From NCBI GenBank assembly GCA_902800185.1, contig CADCDK010000003.1, forward strand, positions 1 through 64,000: 64,000 nt of DNA. Reading direction: 5' to 3'. The notes below the pieces were generated by a model, which saw only the letters and a program-made list of their open reading frames with translations, was not told where the DNA came from and searched no databases. Shown in pieces: positions 1 through 6,547 of the stretch (position 1 is its first letter; each line of letters starts with the position of its first letter). The stretch is from an uncultured Prevotellaceae bacterium. Lineage in GTDB: Bacteria; Bacteroidota; Bacteroidia; Bacteroidales; Bacteroidaceae. Both the position numbers and the translations under genes were made by a program.

Positions 1-123
1 TTCACGGACAATCAAAATACGATCATCGTCCGTGAATGTGTAACCTTTCAATTCTACCTCGCGTGTCTCATACCAACCTGTGGCTTCATTATACACGCGC
101 TCTGTTCTTGTCTTGTGCTTCAT
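1..123 (-). CDS. Partial hypothetical protein, N-terminal 41 residues
   Basis: An open frame runs leftwards from an ATG at 123 and is still open at the window edge, giving 41 residues beginning MKHKTRTERVYNEATGWYET. It has a basic start followed by an acidic DDD stretch. I do not recognise the family and only the N-terminus is visible. An AGGAG-like ribosome-binding sequence lies upstream at about 141-146, inside a short inverted repeat (GTCACTTT at 125-132, AAAGTGAC at 146-153) that could fold over the start region. There is no signal peptide in the visible part, so it is probably cytoplasmic. It is divergent from the toxin-antitoxin remnants to its right. Confidence 0.5.
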   Translation of the reverse strand, partial: MKHKTRTERVYNEATGWYETREVELKGYTFTDDDRILIVRE

Positions 124-280
124 TGTCACTTTCTTTTTGACTCCTAAAGTGACAACTTTTTCTAGTATAAGTCAAAGTTAATGAAGTTAAAGAAGTTAGC
201 TCGCTATGCTCGCTTTGGGAAGTTGAAGGACAATAGTCTTGCTCAGAATTGGGAACTGGAAGACAAAAACCTACAAAACC

Positions 281-403
281 CTTCTCGAAAGCTTATTGTT
301 CGTAAGAACCTGTTCTGTTGCGCAGGAAGATGGGGAAAGTGAACTTTCCGCTAACTCCCTGACGTCACAGAACCAAGCACGTGGTGCCGAAGCTTTCGAG
401 AAG
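281..403. repeat. Nested inverted repeat, possible folded RNA or small non-autonomous element
   Basis: The arms CTTCTCGAAAGCTT (281-294) and AAGCTTTCGAGAAG (390-403) are perfect 14-bp complements. Inside them GTTCTGT (312-318) pairs with ACAGAAC (367-373), and an inner hairpin is formed by GGAAAGT (334-340) and ACTTTCC (343-349). The three nested stems suggest a deliberate fold, either as RNA or as a DNA element. No target-site duplication is obvious and no protein is encoded. Confidence 0.5.
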
Positions 404-610
404 AAAAACCAAGAAAATATTTTTTCTTTGTAGATAAAGGAAGATAGAGGTTTTCCAGCGTAGCGGGGTTTTTCATTTCGCAGAAATGGGTTTTCCCGGT
501 TTTGGTTTTGAGTGGCAGGTTTTCACGGTTTTGGTTGAGATCAGTTTGAGCAACGAAAGGCTCTCTCACATAACATTCTGATGCAAAGCAACGGCTTTTC
601 TATGCAAAAA

Positions 611-743
611 GTCAGTACCAACCGGGTTGGTACTGACAGTTCCAAGTTTTGAACACTTGCTGGTACTGAGAATTCCACTCAGTGGTACTCTCAGTACCAC
701 GGGCAGGTAACAAGCCTACCGCTTAGTGGAAGCGCCCCCTTTT
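611..743. repeat. Dispersed ~133-bp structured element, copy A
   Basis: This stretch is closely matched by 55236-55368. It opens with a perfect hairpin (GTCAGTACCAAC 611-622, GTTGGTACTGAC 626-637), then a second inverted pair TGGTACTGAG (661-670) with CTCAGTACCA (690-699), and ends in a conserved CCTACCGCTTAGTGG followed by AGCGCCCCCTTT. The word TGGTACTGA recurs on both strands throughout. It has no coding capacity. It could be a REP/MITE-like element, a transcription-end element or a structured RNA. Confidence 0.75.
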
Positions 744-806
744 ATGGTCATACACCCAGATTTTGGCAAGAATAATTACCCCAAAATTATCTTTTCAAGT
801 ATTCTT

Positions 807-837
807 TTTGTGTTTCGGAAATAAATGTGTACTTTTG
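807..837 (+). promoter_or_regulatory. Bacteroidetes-type promoter of the antitoxin gene
   Basis: A TTTG -33 box (807-810), a 19-base spacer and a perfect TAnnTTTG -7 box, TACTTTTG (830-837), match the Bacteroidetes housekeeping sigma consensus. The antitoxin ATG lies 28 bases downstream at 865, which supports that start over the earlier in-frame codon at 763. Confidence 0.75.
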
Positions 838-864
838 CTATCGAAATCAAAATGCTTTGTAGTT

Positions 865-1113
865 ATGACAGCAGTACAGTTGAACGCAGAGATTCTCCGC
901 AACATGAGCATTGTGGTAGAGGACGAGACACTGATGAATCAGTTAGCCCGATACCTGCGCAAGTTGGTGGCCAAGAAAGAGGACCCCACGTTGATGACGC
1001 AGGAGGAGTTCTTCGCCAAATTAGAGCGTGGCGAAGAGGAGTTCCGTCAAGGTAAGACCTACCGGATGCTTCCCGGCGAGAATTTGGACGATTTTTTAAA
1101 GCGAGTAGGCTAA
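865..1113 (+). CDS. Antitoxin of a RelE/YoeB-type toxin-antitoxin module
   Basis: An 82-residue acidic protein starting MTAVQLNAEILRNMSIVVED. The N-terminal part with LARYLRKLVAKKEDP, then LMTQEEFFAKLERGEEEFRQG, resembles Bacteroidetes antitoxins paired with RelE/YoeB toxins: an N-terminal dimer/DNA-binding half and a C-terminal toxin-wrapping half. The start at 865 is chosen because a good promoter ends at 837; the longer frame from 763 would begin upstream of that promoter. The stop codon is followed after one base by the ATG of the toxin remnant, so the pair was translationally coupled. Its toxin is broken, so it is now an orphan that may still bind its own promoter or neutralise a related toxin elsewhere. 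The family assignment is from sequence pattern only. Confidence 0.7.
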   Translation: MTAVQLNAEILRNMSIVVEDETLMNQLARYLRKLVAKKEDPTLMTQEEFFAKLERGEEEFRQGKTYRMLPGENLDDFLKRVG

Positions 1114-1114
1114 T

Positions 1115-1277
1115 ATGTTTGACATCAATTACACCCGGGAAGCCATAGACGACCTCAAGCGCTTGCAAAGAGATGAGCCGAAAGCATACCAAAAAGCACC
1201 GACTGGTCTATCGTATTTTTGAAACTGAGGTGCTTATCCTTGTCCTTTCGTCTTACGGGCATTATGACGACAAGTAG
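1115..1277 (+). pseudogene. RelE/YoeB-type toxin remnant with internal deletion and frameshift
   Basis: The start MFDINYTREAIDDLKRLQRD is the usual N-terminus of a Bacteroidetes RelE/YoeB mRNA interferase. Translation from ATG 1115 stops after about 35 residues. The usual C-terminal end is still present in another frame: HRLVYRIFETEVL...SSYGHYDDK with TAG at 1275-1277. Intact members are about 85-95 residues. Here the middle ~40 codons, including the region of the catalytic basic residues, are missing and the two ends are joined out of frame near 1190-1195. The toxin should be inactive. It follows the antitoxin by one base, as in intact modules. Confidence 0.8.
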
Positions 1278-1291
1278 TACCTGTTAAAATG

Positions 1292-1341
1292 CAAAATTTC
1301 GGCAATAATTAGAAATATTGCCGAAATTTTGTGTATCTTTG
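1292..1341 (+). promoter_or_regulatory. Promoter with 16-bp operator palindrome for the AbiEi gene
   Basis: Perfect 16-bp arms CAAAATTTCGGCAATA (1292-1307) and TATTGCCGAAATTTTG (1316-1331) are separated by 8 bases. The palindrome covers the -33 region and ends two bases before a perfect -7 box TATCTTTG (1334-1341). AbiEi antitoxins are known to repress their own operon by binding upstream inverted repeats, so this is the likely operator. Confidence 0.8.
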
Positions 1342-1363
1342 CACCCGTAAAGCTCATATAAGA

Positions 1364-2086
1364 ATGAAGAATTATGGTCAGGACATCATGAATTTCGCAG
1401 CCTTGCACACTAATTTCGGCTTGCAAGACCTGTATGCGCATCTTGACGGGGAAGCAGAGATTTCCCGTCAGACGGTTTCATGGTATCTGACTAAACTGAC
1501 AGAGTCAGGTCGTTTGCGTCGCATCGGACACGGGAAATATGCCCAGACAAACAAGCAGCAGTTTCTAATCACACCAACGGAAGATGAGCTCAGCCTAAAC
1601 AAAGAACTGAAACAGCACTGGCCGTTTGCCCATTTCTGCATCTATAATGGCAGTGTCATCAGTCCCCTGCAACACCTTCTGGCAGCAAACAACATTACCT
1701 ATATTGAGACTGAGCGGGAAGCCACGTCTGTCGTATTCAATCACCTGAAGGATGAAGGACGGAAGGTCTATTTGCGTCCCACGCGCGATCTTATATATAC
1801 TTATATAGACCTGTCACAGCCCGCCATTTTCGTAAAACCACTTATTACGGAGTCCCCCGTTCAGGAAGTTGATGGCGTATTGGTGCCGACTTTGGAGAAA
1901 CTGTTGGTGGATTTGCAGAAAGACACCGATTTCTTCTACCTACAGGAAGCAGAGGGCGTGAACATCTTCCGCAATGCCTTGTCGCTTTACGCCATTAACG
2001 AAAGCCGCCTGCTACGCTATGCCAGCCGTCGGGGTATCAGAAAAGAAATAGAAGCCATCATCAAATCTATCAATTCAAATGATTAG
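1364..2086 (+). CDS. abiEi: AbiEi-family antitoxin / transcriptional regulator
   Basis: A 240-residue protein. Residues ~1-60 (LYAHLDGEAEISRQTVSWYLTKL, then SGRLRRIGHGKYA) form a winged helix-turn-helix of the DUF6088/AbiEi type. The C-terminal part, ending SLYAINESRLLRYASRRGIRKEIEAII, matches the AbiEi antitoxin domain. AbiE systems are type IV toxin-antitoxin modules that act in phage abortive infection, with AbiEi countering a nucleotidyltransferase toxin and repressing the operon. A GTG at 1331 is in frame, but it lies upstream of the -7 box (1334-1341), so ATG 1364 is the sensible start. The 3' end overlaps the toxin start by 8 bases (2079-2086). The gene looks complete although its toxin partner is truncated. 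Confidence 0.85.
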   Translation: MKNYGQDIMNFAALHTNFGLQDLYAHLDGEAEISRQTVSWYLTKLTESGRLRRIGHGKYAQTNKQQFLITPTEDELSLNKELKQHWPFAHFCIYNGSVISPLQHLLAANNITYIETEREATSVVFNHLKDEGRKVYLRPTRDLIYTYIDLSQPAIFVKPLITESPVQEVDGVLVPTLEKLLVDLQKDTDFFYLQEAEGVNIFRNALSLYAINESRLLRYASRRGIRKEIEAIIKSINSND

Positions 2087-2413
2087 CAAGGAATGTTTTA
2101 CTACCGAATGGATTACACAGAAATCCATCGAACTGAAATACAATGACAAGAACCTCATAGAGAAGGTAATCCGTGCCTTTTCTCTTCTTGAAATGCTTGC
2201 AGCCTCCGGCTGTCCGTTCCATTTCAAAGGAGGTACGAGCCTGATGCTGATTCTCGGCGACGGATCACATAGACTATCTATCGACGTTGATATTATGTGC
2301 CCACCAGGAACAAATATCGAAGACTATCTAAAGGACTATGCCCAAAGCGGTTTCTTGGAGTACCAGCTTGTAGAACGTCGTCAGGCAGGGAAAGATGTAC
2401 CGAAGAGCCATTA
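2079..2413 (+). pseudogene. abiEii: Truncated AbiEii nucleotidyltransferase toxin
   Basis: The frame begins MISKECFTTEWITQKSIELK and carries the nucleotidyltransferase signature FKGGTSLMLILGDGSHRLSIDVDIM (GGTS, then RLS-DxD) at residues ~48-72. AbiEii proteins are usually 250-300 residues. Here family-like sequence runs to about VPKSHY (residue ~111) and ends at the stop codon of the opposing lipoprotein gene (2411-2413). The frame then runs on antisense to that gene and stops at 2495, giving an unrelated C-terminal tail. The nucleotide-binding core is partly kept but the rest of the fold is gone, so activity is unlikely. The breakpoint suggests a deletion or insertion joined this gene to the 3' end of its neighbour. 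Confidence 0.8.
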
Positions 2414-3103
2414 TTTCACGAACTCGCACTGGCTGTTCCAGGTGAAGCCTTTCTGGGTGAACAGCGTGACGGCCTTGTCACCATCCTTCGGATAGTAAGA
2501 AGGGTTGGGATTGAGACAGACGGCCAGGCCCTGACGGTGCTTGTCGCCCACATCATAGCCCTCCCCGCTGGCATCGTAGCTGTAGCAGAAGGAATAGTTG
2601 TGGAGGACGATCTCGCTCTTCGGGTTGTTGAAGAGCGATGGCATCAACGAGAGAATGGGATATTTCTCTTCGTAGAGCTGCTTCAGGATGGCAAGGACAT
2701 CGTTGGCGATGCTCTTGTGACATATCAGCGTACCGACATTGATGTGATAGTACTTGTCGGTAGGCTCCGTCCAGTAACACAAGGCACGAACCTCACGCAG
2801 GTCGTCGGCCGAGGTGCCGGGAGCCAGGAACTCCGCACTGCCCGTATATCCCTCCGTGAGTGTCATCACCCGGAAGCACTTCGCATAGCCGAACTCGTTG
2901 ACAGCCTCCTCATCGGTCTCAGAGCCCACACTCCAGTTCGTCAGTGCCTCACGATGAGCTCTCTTCTGAGCCTCTGTCAGCGGCTGCAGTCCTTTGTCGA
3001 TAGCCTTGTCGATAGAGTCGGCAACGTCGCCGGCACACGATGCCATCATCGCGCAGCAGGCGAGGACGGCAACTTTCATTAGGATCTTTCTCATGATGGT
3101 CAA
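2411..3103 (-). CDS. Putative lipoprotein of unknown function
   Basis: A 230-residue protein with a lipoprotein signal: a basic start, a hydrophobic stretch MKVAVLACCAMMASC, and Cys as the lipidation site at about residue 23. The mature part starts AGDVADSIDKAIDKGL and has no family I recognise. It contains the segments LCYWTEPTDKYYHIN and LHNYSFCYSYDASGEGYD. It is probably anchored in the outer or inner membrane facing the periplasm. A second ATG at 3094 (MRKIL) would also keep the signal peptide. It lies downstream of the rpsJ terminator and its 3' end forms the breakpoint with the truncated AbiEii gene. No clear promoter was seen; the terminator of rpsJ occupies the upstream 60 bases. Confidence 0.7.
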   Translation of the reverse strand: MTIMRKILMKVAVLACCAMMASCAGDVADSIDKAIDKGLQPLTEAQKRAHREALTNWSVGSETDEEAVNEFGYAKCFRVMTLTEGYTGSAEFLAPGTSADDLREVRALCYWTEPTDKYYHINVGTLICHKSIANDVLAILKQLYEEKYPILSLMPSLFNNPKSEIVLHNYSFCYSYDASGEGYDVGDKHRQGLAVCLNPNPSYYPKDGDKAVTLFTQKGFTWNSQCEFVK

Positions 3104-3114
3104 ATGTTTGAAAC

Positions 3115-3162
3115 AAAAAATCTGTAGAACAAGTCTCCACGGGAGACCATTCCACAGATTTT
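3115..3162 (-). terminator. Rho-independent terminator of rpsJ
   Basis: On the minus strand, AAAATCTGT (3162-3154) pairs with ACAGATTTT (3125-3117), with an inner stem GTCTCC/GGAGAC (3147-3142 with 3138-3133), followed by a run of T. It lies about 20 bases after the rpsJ stop, so rpsJ transcription should end here. Confidence 0.75.
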
Positions 3163-3182
3163 CTATCGTTTGTTAGAAATAA

Positions 3183-3488
3183 CTACACCTTGATTTCAAC
3201 CTCTACGCCGCTGGGGAGTTCGAGCTTCATCAGTGCATCAACGGTCTTGGCTGTTGAGCTGTAGATGTCGATGAGACGCTTGAAGTTTGACAGCTGGAAC
3301 TGCTCACGAGACTTCTTGTTAACGAAGGTCGAGCGGTTTACTGTAAAGATGCGCTTGTGTGTGGGCAGGGGAATCGGACCGCTAACGATAGCACCGGTAG
3401 CCTTGACTGCCTTCACGATTTTCTCTGCTGACTTGTCAACCAACTTGTGGTCGTAGCTCTTCAGCTTGATACGAATTTTCTGACTCAT
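3183..3488 (-). CDS. rpsJ: 30S ribosomal protein S10
   Basis: A 101-residue protein starting [20 protein letters not shown] and containing [17 protein letters not shown], both diagnostic of S10, at normal family length. S10 is part of the 30S head and also the NusE component of antitermination complexes. In most Bacteroidales rpsJ follows fusA and precedes rplC. Here the next gene is an unrelated lipoprotein, and two ATPase genes plus a repeat array separate it from fusA. It has its own consensus promoter (3583-3614) and its own terminator (3115-3162), so it appears to be a single-gene transcript with a leader of about 90 bases. Confidence 0.97.
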   Translation of the reverse strand: MSQKIRIKLKSYDHKLVDKSAEKIVKAVKATGAIVSGPIPLPTHKRIFTVNRSTFVNKKSREQFQLSNFKRLIDIYSSTAKTVDALMKLELPSGVEVEIKV

Positions 3489-3582
3489 TGTTTGATTTTT
3501 TAATTAATGATTGAACTTTTTTACTATTTGCTGCCGCTAAAGAGTCATTTGCTCAACGACAGTTTTTCTCTATTTCGGGCTG

Positions 3583-3614
3583 CAAAGGTACATACTTTTT
3601 CCTGAACAGCCAAA
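3583..3614 (-). promoter_or_regulatory. rpsJ promoter
   Basis: Read on the minus strand, a TTTG -33 box (3614-3611), a spacer of exactly 20 bases and a -7 box TACCTTTG (3590-3583). The bases at and after the -7 box, TTTGCAGCCCGAAAT, are identical to those at the rpsL promoter near 10325. Confidence 0.8.
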
Positions 3615-3638
3615 TTTTTCACGCATTCTTTTTGGATG

Positions 3639-4763
3639 TTACATCATCATGCGCTTAAACCAGATTTTAAACAACGGGTCGGTAAGAGAATAACCCGTCT
3701 CGTCGTAGTCGGCTATTTCGCGTTCCACGATGGCTTTCTGCAGTTTCTCCAGATTAGAACGAGTACCCAAATTGAATTGGCTGGCCACCTCCTTCTTTCC
3801 AAAGTCTTTATTATAGCCACTGCACAAGGCACGGATGAAGTTCAGCTGGTAGGTGGTCAACTGAAGAGTCTGTTCAACGAACAGCGGACTGACTTGAGCC
3901 AGCGTTTCCTCGAGTCCTTCCAAGAAGCTCTCCTCTGTAACAGTATCTGACGAAACTGCCAGCACGTTCCACGCCAACTGCTGAACGTAGGCCGAGTAAT
4001 TGTCAACAGTAGTACATATTTTGGTTGCCAACGGTTCTGAAATTTGCTTGCCTACACTTGCAAAGCGACTGACAATGAAAGGTACCCACTTCTCAGTAGG
4101 GATTCTCTTAAGGAACAACATTTCGCCAAACTGGTAGAACGGCAGGCTGCGGCTGTAGAAGAGTTTGCTCATCAGATGCTTCTTGCTGCCAAAGAGACAA
4201 TAGGATGTGCGGCGCTGGTGCTGCCAGATGCTACGAAGTCTTTTCTGGACGGTGATGCTGTCAGGAAATTCACCAATCTGTTGGAACTCGTCAATGCAGA
4301 CAATGATATGAATGCCGCGCTTCTGGGCTATACGTTCCGGCAGACTGAGTATTTCTTCTGGACTATTTGCCTTTGGCGTTATACCTAAAGACAACGAGAA
4401 TTCGGTGTTTGGTTCAGGATTGAAACTGATCTTTGGCGTGATGCTCATGATAAACTCCTTAGCCGTTTCCAGCATCTGATCCATCTTTGTAACTGTTGAC
4501 TCTATGATGGATGCTGCAAACTTCTCGTAGAAGTCGTATTCTGTGCGACATTTGTAGATATCCATATAGATCACTTTGAATTGCGGATCCGTAATCTGCT
4601 CTGCCACACGCTTGACGAGTGATGTTTTGCCCATTCGTCTTGGAGAAATAATGATGGAGTTGATGCCGTTTTCAAAGTTCAACTTCAACCGCTGCGTTTC
4701 CAATTCTCTGTCAGTAAAGTTGTCGCCATCCACTGACATACCATAAATAAAGGGTCTTTTCAT
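3639..4763 (-). CDS. AAA-type ATPase, archaeal-ATPase-like
   Basis: A 374-residue protein. The Walker A region is IIISPRRMGKTSLVKR (near residue 40) and Walker B is IHIIVCIDEFQQIGEF (near residue 155). The C-terminal ~90 residues (LNFIRALCSGYNKDFGKKEVASQFNLGTRSNLEKLQKAIVEREI) look like a winged helix. This arrangement is typical of the archaeal-ATPase-like / AAA_14 proteins found in many copies in Bacteroidales, often in accessory regions, with no settled function. The start MKRPFIYGM at 4763 is preferred: a -7 box TATCTTTG lies at 4792-4785 and the longer frame to 4838 would cross it. It sits with another ATPase between fusA and rpsJ, so both are probably insertions into the ribosomal gene cluster. 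Confidence 0.8.
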   Translation of the reverse strand: MKRPFIYGMSVDGDNFTDRELETQRLKLNFENGINSIIISPRRMGKTSLVKRVAEQITDPQFKVIYMDIYKCRTEYDFYEKFAASIIESTVTKMDQMLETAKEFIMSITPKISFNPEPNTEFSLSLGITPKANSPEEILSLPERIAQKRGIHIIVCIDEFQQIGEFPDSITVQKRLRSIWQHQRRTSYCLFGSKKHLMSKLFYSRSLPFYQFGEMLFLKRIPTEKWVPFIVSRFASVGKQISEPLATKICTTVDNYSAYVQQLAWNVLAVSSDTVTEESFLEGLEETLAQVSPLFVEQTLQLTTYQLNFIRALCSGYNKDFGKKEVASQFNLGTRSNLEKLQKAIVEREIADYDETGYSLTDPLFKIWFKRMMM

Positions 4764-4808
4764 CTTTCTAAAATTCTTCAGATGCAAAGATATAGAAAAT
4801 ATCCTTAT

Positions 4809-4833
4809 GGTGTTACACCAGTCGGTGAATATT
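4809..4833. repeat. Partial copy of the terminator arm next to the ATPase promoter
   Basis: GGTGTTACACCAGTCGGTGAATATT repeats, with three changes, the right half of the hairpin at 4883-4927 (from GGTGTAACACCAGT onward). It contains the small palindrome GGTGT-ACACC and lies just upstream of the -7 box of the ATPase gene, where an operator could sit. Confidence 0.5.
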
Positions 4834-4882
4834 ATCAATAATTAACTTAAAACGTTTATTTTAAGCTATTTACAAATACAAA

Positions 4883-4927
4883 AAAAATGTTCACCAAGTG
4901 GTGTAACACCAGTTGGTGAACATTTTT
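4883..4927 (-). terminator. Strong hairpin terminator after the DUF1703-type gene
   Basis: AATGTTCACCAA (4886-4897) pairs perfectly with TTGGTGAACATT (4913-4924), flanked by A and T runs that extend the stem. The loop itself holds GGTGT-A-ACACC. On the minus strand the stem is followed by seven T. It lies 20 bases after the end of the upstream minus-strand gene. Confidence 0.8.
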
Positions 4928-4947
4928 GTGTAGAAATTATCGTAGTT

Positions 4948-6522
4948 TTATTTGCACCAGCGTTCTATCAGACACTCATGGGTCTTTGCCTCGCGATCGT
5001 AATTGATGCCCACAAGCAGCAGATGATCCACATAGTCAGCTACCTTCATCGGGTATTGTTGGCGCTTGATCTGACTGATGGCACTGTCGGCATCCTTGTT
5101 GAACTTCAGTTCCAAAACGATAGCTGGCGACTCTACGTTCTTGCGCGGTATGAGCACCAGATCGGCAAACCCTTTACCCGTAGCCAGCTCCCGGTGAATG
5201 ATGTAGTTGTTGCGGGCATAGTAGAAGGCGATGCTTAGCACACAGGCCAATGAGTTTTCGTTGTTGTAGGAGAGGATGCTGGTGTTCTCGTCGTGAGCAG
5301 ACTCCACACCGCGGGCTACAGCCTCGCTATCACCCTCAAGCACCGCCTGCAACAACTGCCGCGACTGCTGTATGGCGTTGACCAGAGGTTCCCAGTTGTT
5401 TGACTTCACGGCATTCACCATTTCACCGGCTACCTCAAGATTCGGGATGTAGCACTCGCTTTCCTGCCAATTATATGACAGATAGCCCAGATGAATCAGC
5501 ACCGTCAGCACGTCGTCCTTGCTACGAATATCCGACACGTCGTTACGGAACCCTGTGGGGTCAACGATGCAGCGTCCGCCTGCCACCATGCGGATAATGT
5601 CGTCTTTTAGGCCCTCATAGTTCATATTGATATAGCGCGCTACGGCATCGAAGGCTCCCGTCGAAGCCCAAAAGCTGCGGCAACGGCGACTTCTGAGGGC
5701 TTGCATCACAGAGTTGGGGTTGAACATCGACTTGTCATCACCTATCTGGTAGCCGTCGTACCACTTCTCCAACTCGTCGATGCCCATGTCGTGTTTGGCA
5801 GCCAGTGTGCAGACCTCTTCCTTGGTGAAGCCGAAGAACCGTCCCATATCTACCGGTTCCACCATCGAATACTCTATGAAGTTATTCAATGCCGACTCCG
5901 TTTTATACTTCTTGATGGGTAGGATTCCCGTCATATAGACACCGGCAAAGACACGGGCTGCATTGACATCCTTGAACATACGGCGCATCCAGCCGACATA
6001 GTTATCCATCGCAGGAGAAGATGACGGAAACTCTCGACAGATGGCATCCCACTCGTCAACAATGAGGATAAACGTCTCGCCTGTAGCCGCATTGATTTTT
6101 ATAAGCACTTCCATCAAGTCATCATCCTCCTTCACCTTCACCTGCGGATAGGCTTCAAGGATGTCTGCACGCAGTTTTTCCTTGATTTTATCTACGATAC
6201 TATCATTCTTGAAGCGTTCAGTAAATGCACTAAGGTCAAGGTATATGACGGGGTACTTATTCAGGTGCTGCTCAAACGACGGGTCATTGACAATCTGCAG
6301 GTCGACAAACAAGGCACGCGAGTCAACGGAGTGGTCGTAGTATGCCGCCAGCATCTTTGCCGCCAGCGACTTGCCAAAACGTCTGCAGCGCGTCACACAA
6401 CTGAACCTACGCTCCGTAAAGAGCGTACTGTTCACCACCGAGATCAGCTTTGACTTATCAACGAATTCACCGTTACGTACCGACTGGAATGCAGCATTAC
6501 CTATATTAATATATGTACCCAT
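4948..6522 (-). CDS. AAA-ATPase-like / PD-(D/E)XK nuclease superfamily protein (DUF1703 type)
   Basis: A 524-residue protein. The N-terminal ~300 residues form the AAA-ATPase-like domain with an atypical P-loop, RCRRFGKSLAAKML (near residue 45), and a Walker B ETFILIVDEWDAI (near residue 155). The C-terminal ~130 residues carry a PD-(D/E)XK nuclease-like core: HRELATGKGFADLVLIP followed by AIVLELKFNKDADSAISQI (Asp, then Glu-x-Lys). Proteins of this build occur as multicopy families in Bacteroidales; their role is not established, with defence or mobile-element links suggested by context. Its promoter is the first unit of a tandem repeat array (see 6548-6813) and it ends in a strong terminator. 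Confidence 0.9.
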   Translation of the reverse strand: MGTYINIGNAAFQSVRNGEFVDKSKLISVVNSTLFTERRFSCVTRCRRFGKSLAAKMLAAYYDHSVDSRALFVDLQIVNDPSFEQHLNKYPVIYLDLSAFTERFKNDSIVDKIKEKLRADILEAYPQVKVKEDDDLMEVLIKINAATGETFILIVDEWDAICREFPSSSPAMDNYVGWMRRMFKDVNAARVFAGVYMTGILPIKKYKTESALNNFIEYSMVEPVDMGRFFGFTKEEVCTLAAKHDMGIDELEKWYDGYQIGDDKSMFNPNSVMQALRSRRCRSFWASTGAFDAVARYINMNYEGLKDDIIRMVAGGRCIVDPTGFRNDVSDIRSKDDVLTVLIHLGYLSYNWQESECYIPNLEVAGEMVNAVKSNNWEPLVNAIQQSRQLLQAVLEGDSEAVARGVESAHDENTSILSYNNENSLACVLSIAFYYARNNYIIHRELATGKGFADLVLIPRKNVESPAIVLELKFNKDADSAISQIKRQQYPMKVADYVDHLLLVGINYDREAKTHECLIERWCK

Positions 6523-6547
6523 AGCCGTTCATTGTTCTTTGATGTTG

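Larger units (their letters stand above)
124..864. other. Gene-poor intergenic region with structured elements
   Basis: About 740 bases with no convincing gene; the short open frames here lack codon bias and recognisable products. It contains a nested inverted repeat (281-403), a structured dispersed repeat (611-743) and the promoter of the antitoxin gene (807-837). The bases between 404 and 610 are T- and G-rich low-complexity sequence (repeated ggttttgg / ggttttcc) with nothing I can name. Confidence 0.6.

Noticed and set aside
239..569. Two short overlapping open frames in the left intergenic region
   Set aside because: They coincide with the nested inverted repeat and low-complexity sequence, overlap each other on opposite strands and encode nothing recognisable.
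1331..1363. GTG start extending AbiEi by 11 residues
   Set aside because: It lies inside the operator palindrome and upstream of the -7 box, so it would not be in the mRNA.
2297..3082. A 261-codon plus-strand frame crossing the AbiEii break
   Set aside because: It is antisense to the lipoprotein gene, which has a good signal peptide and normal codon use; the plus-strand frame begins in another reading frame of AbiEii.
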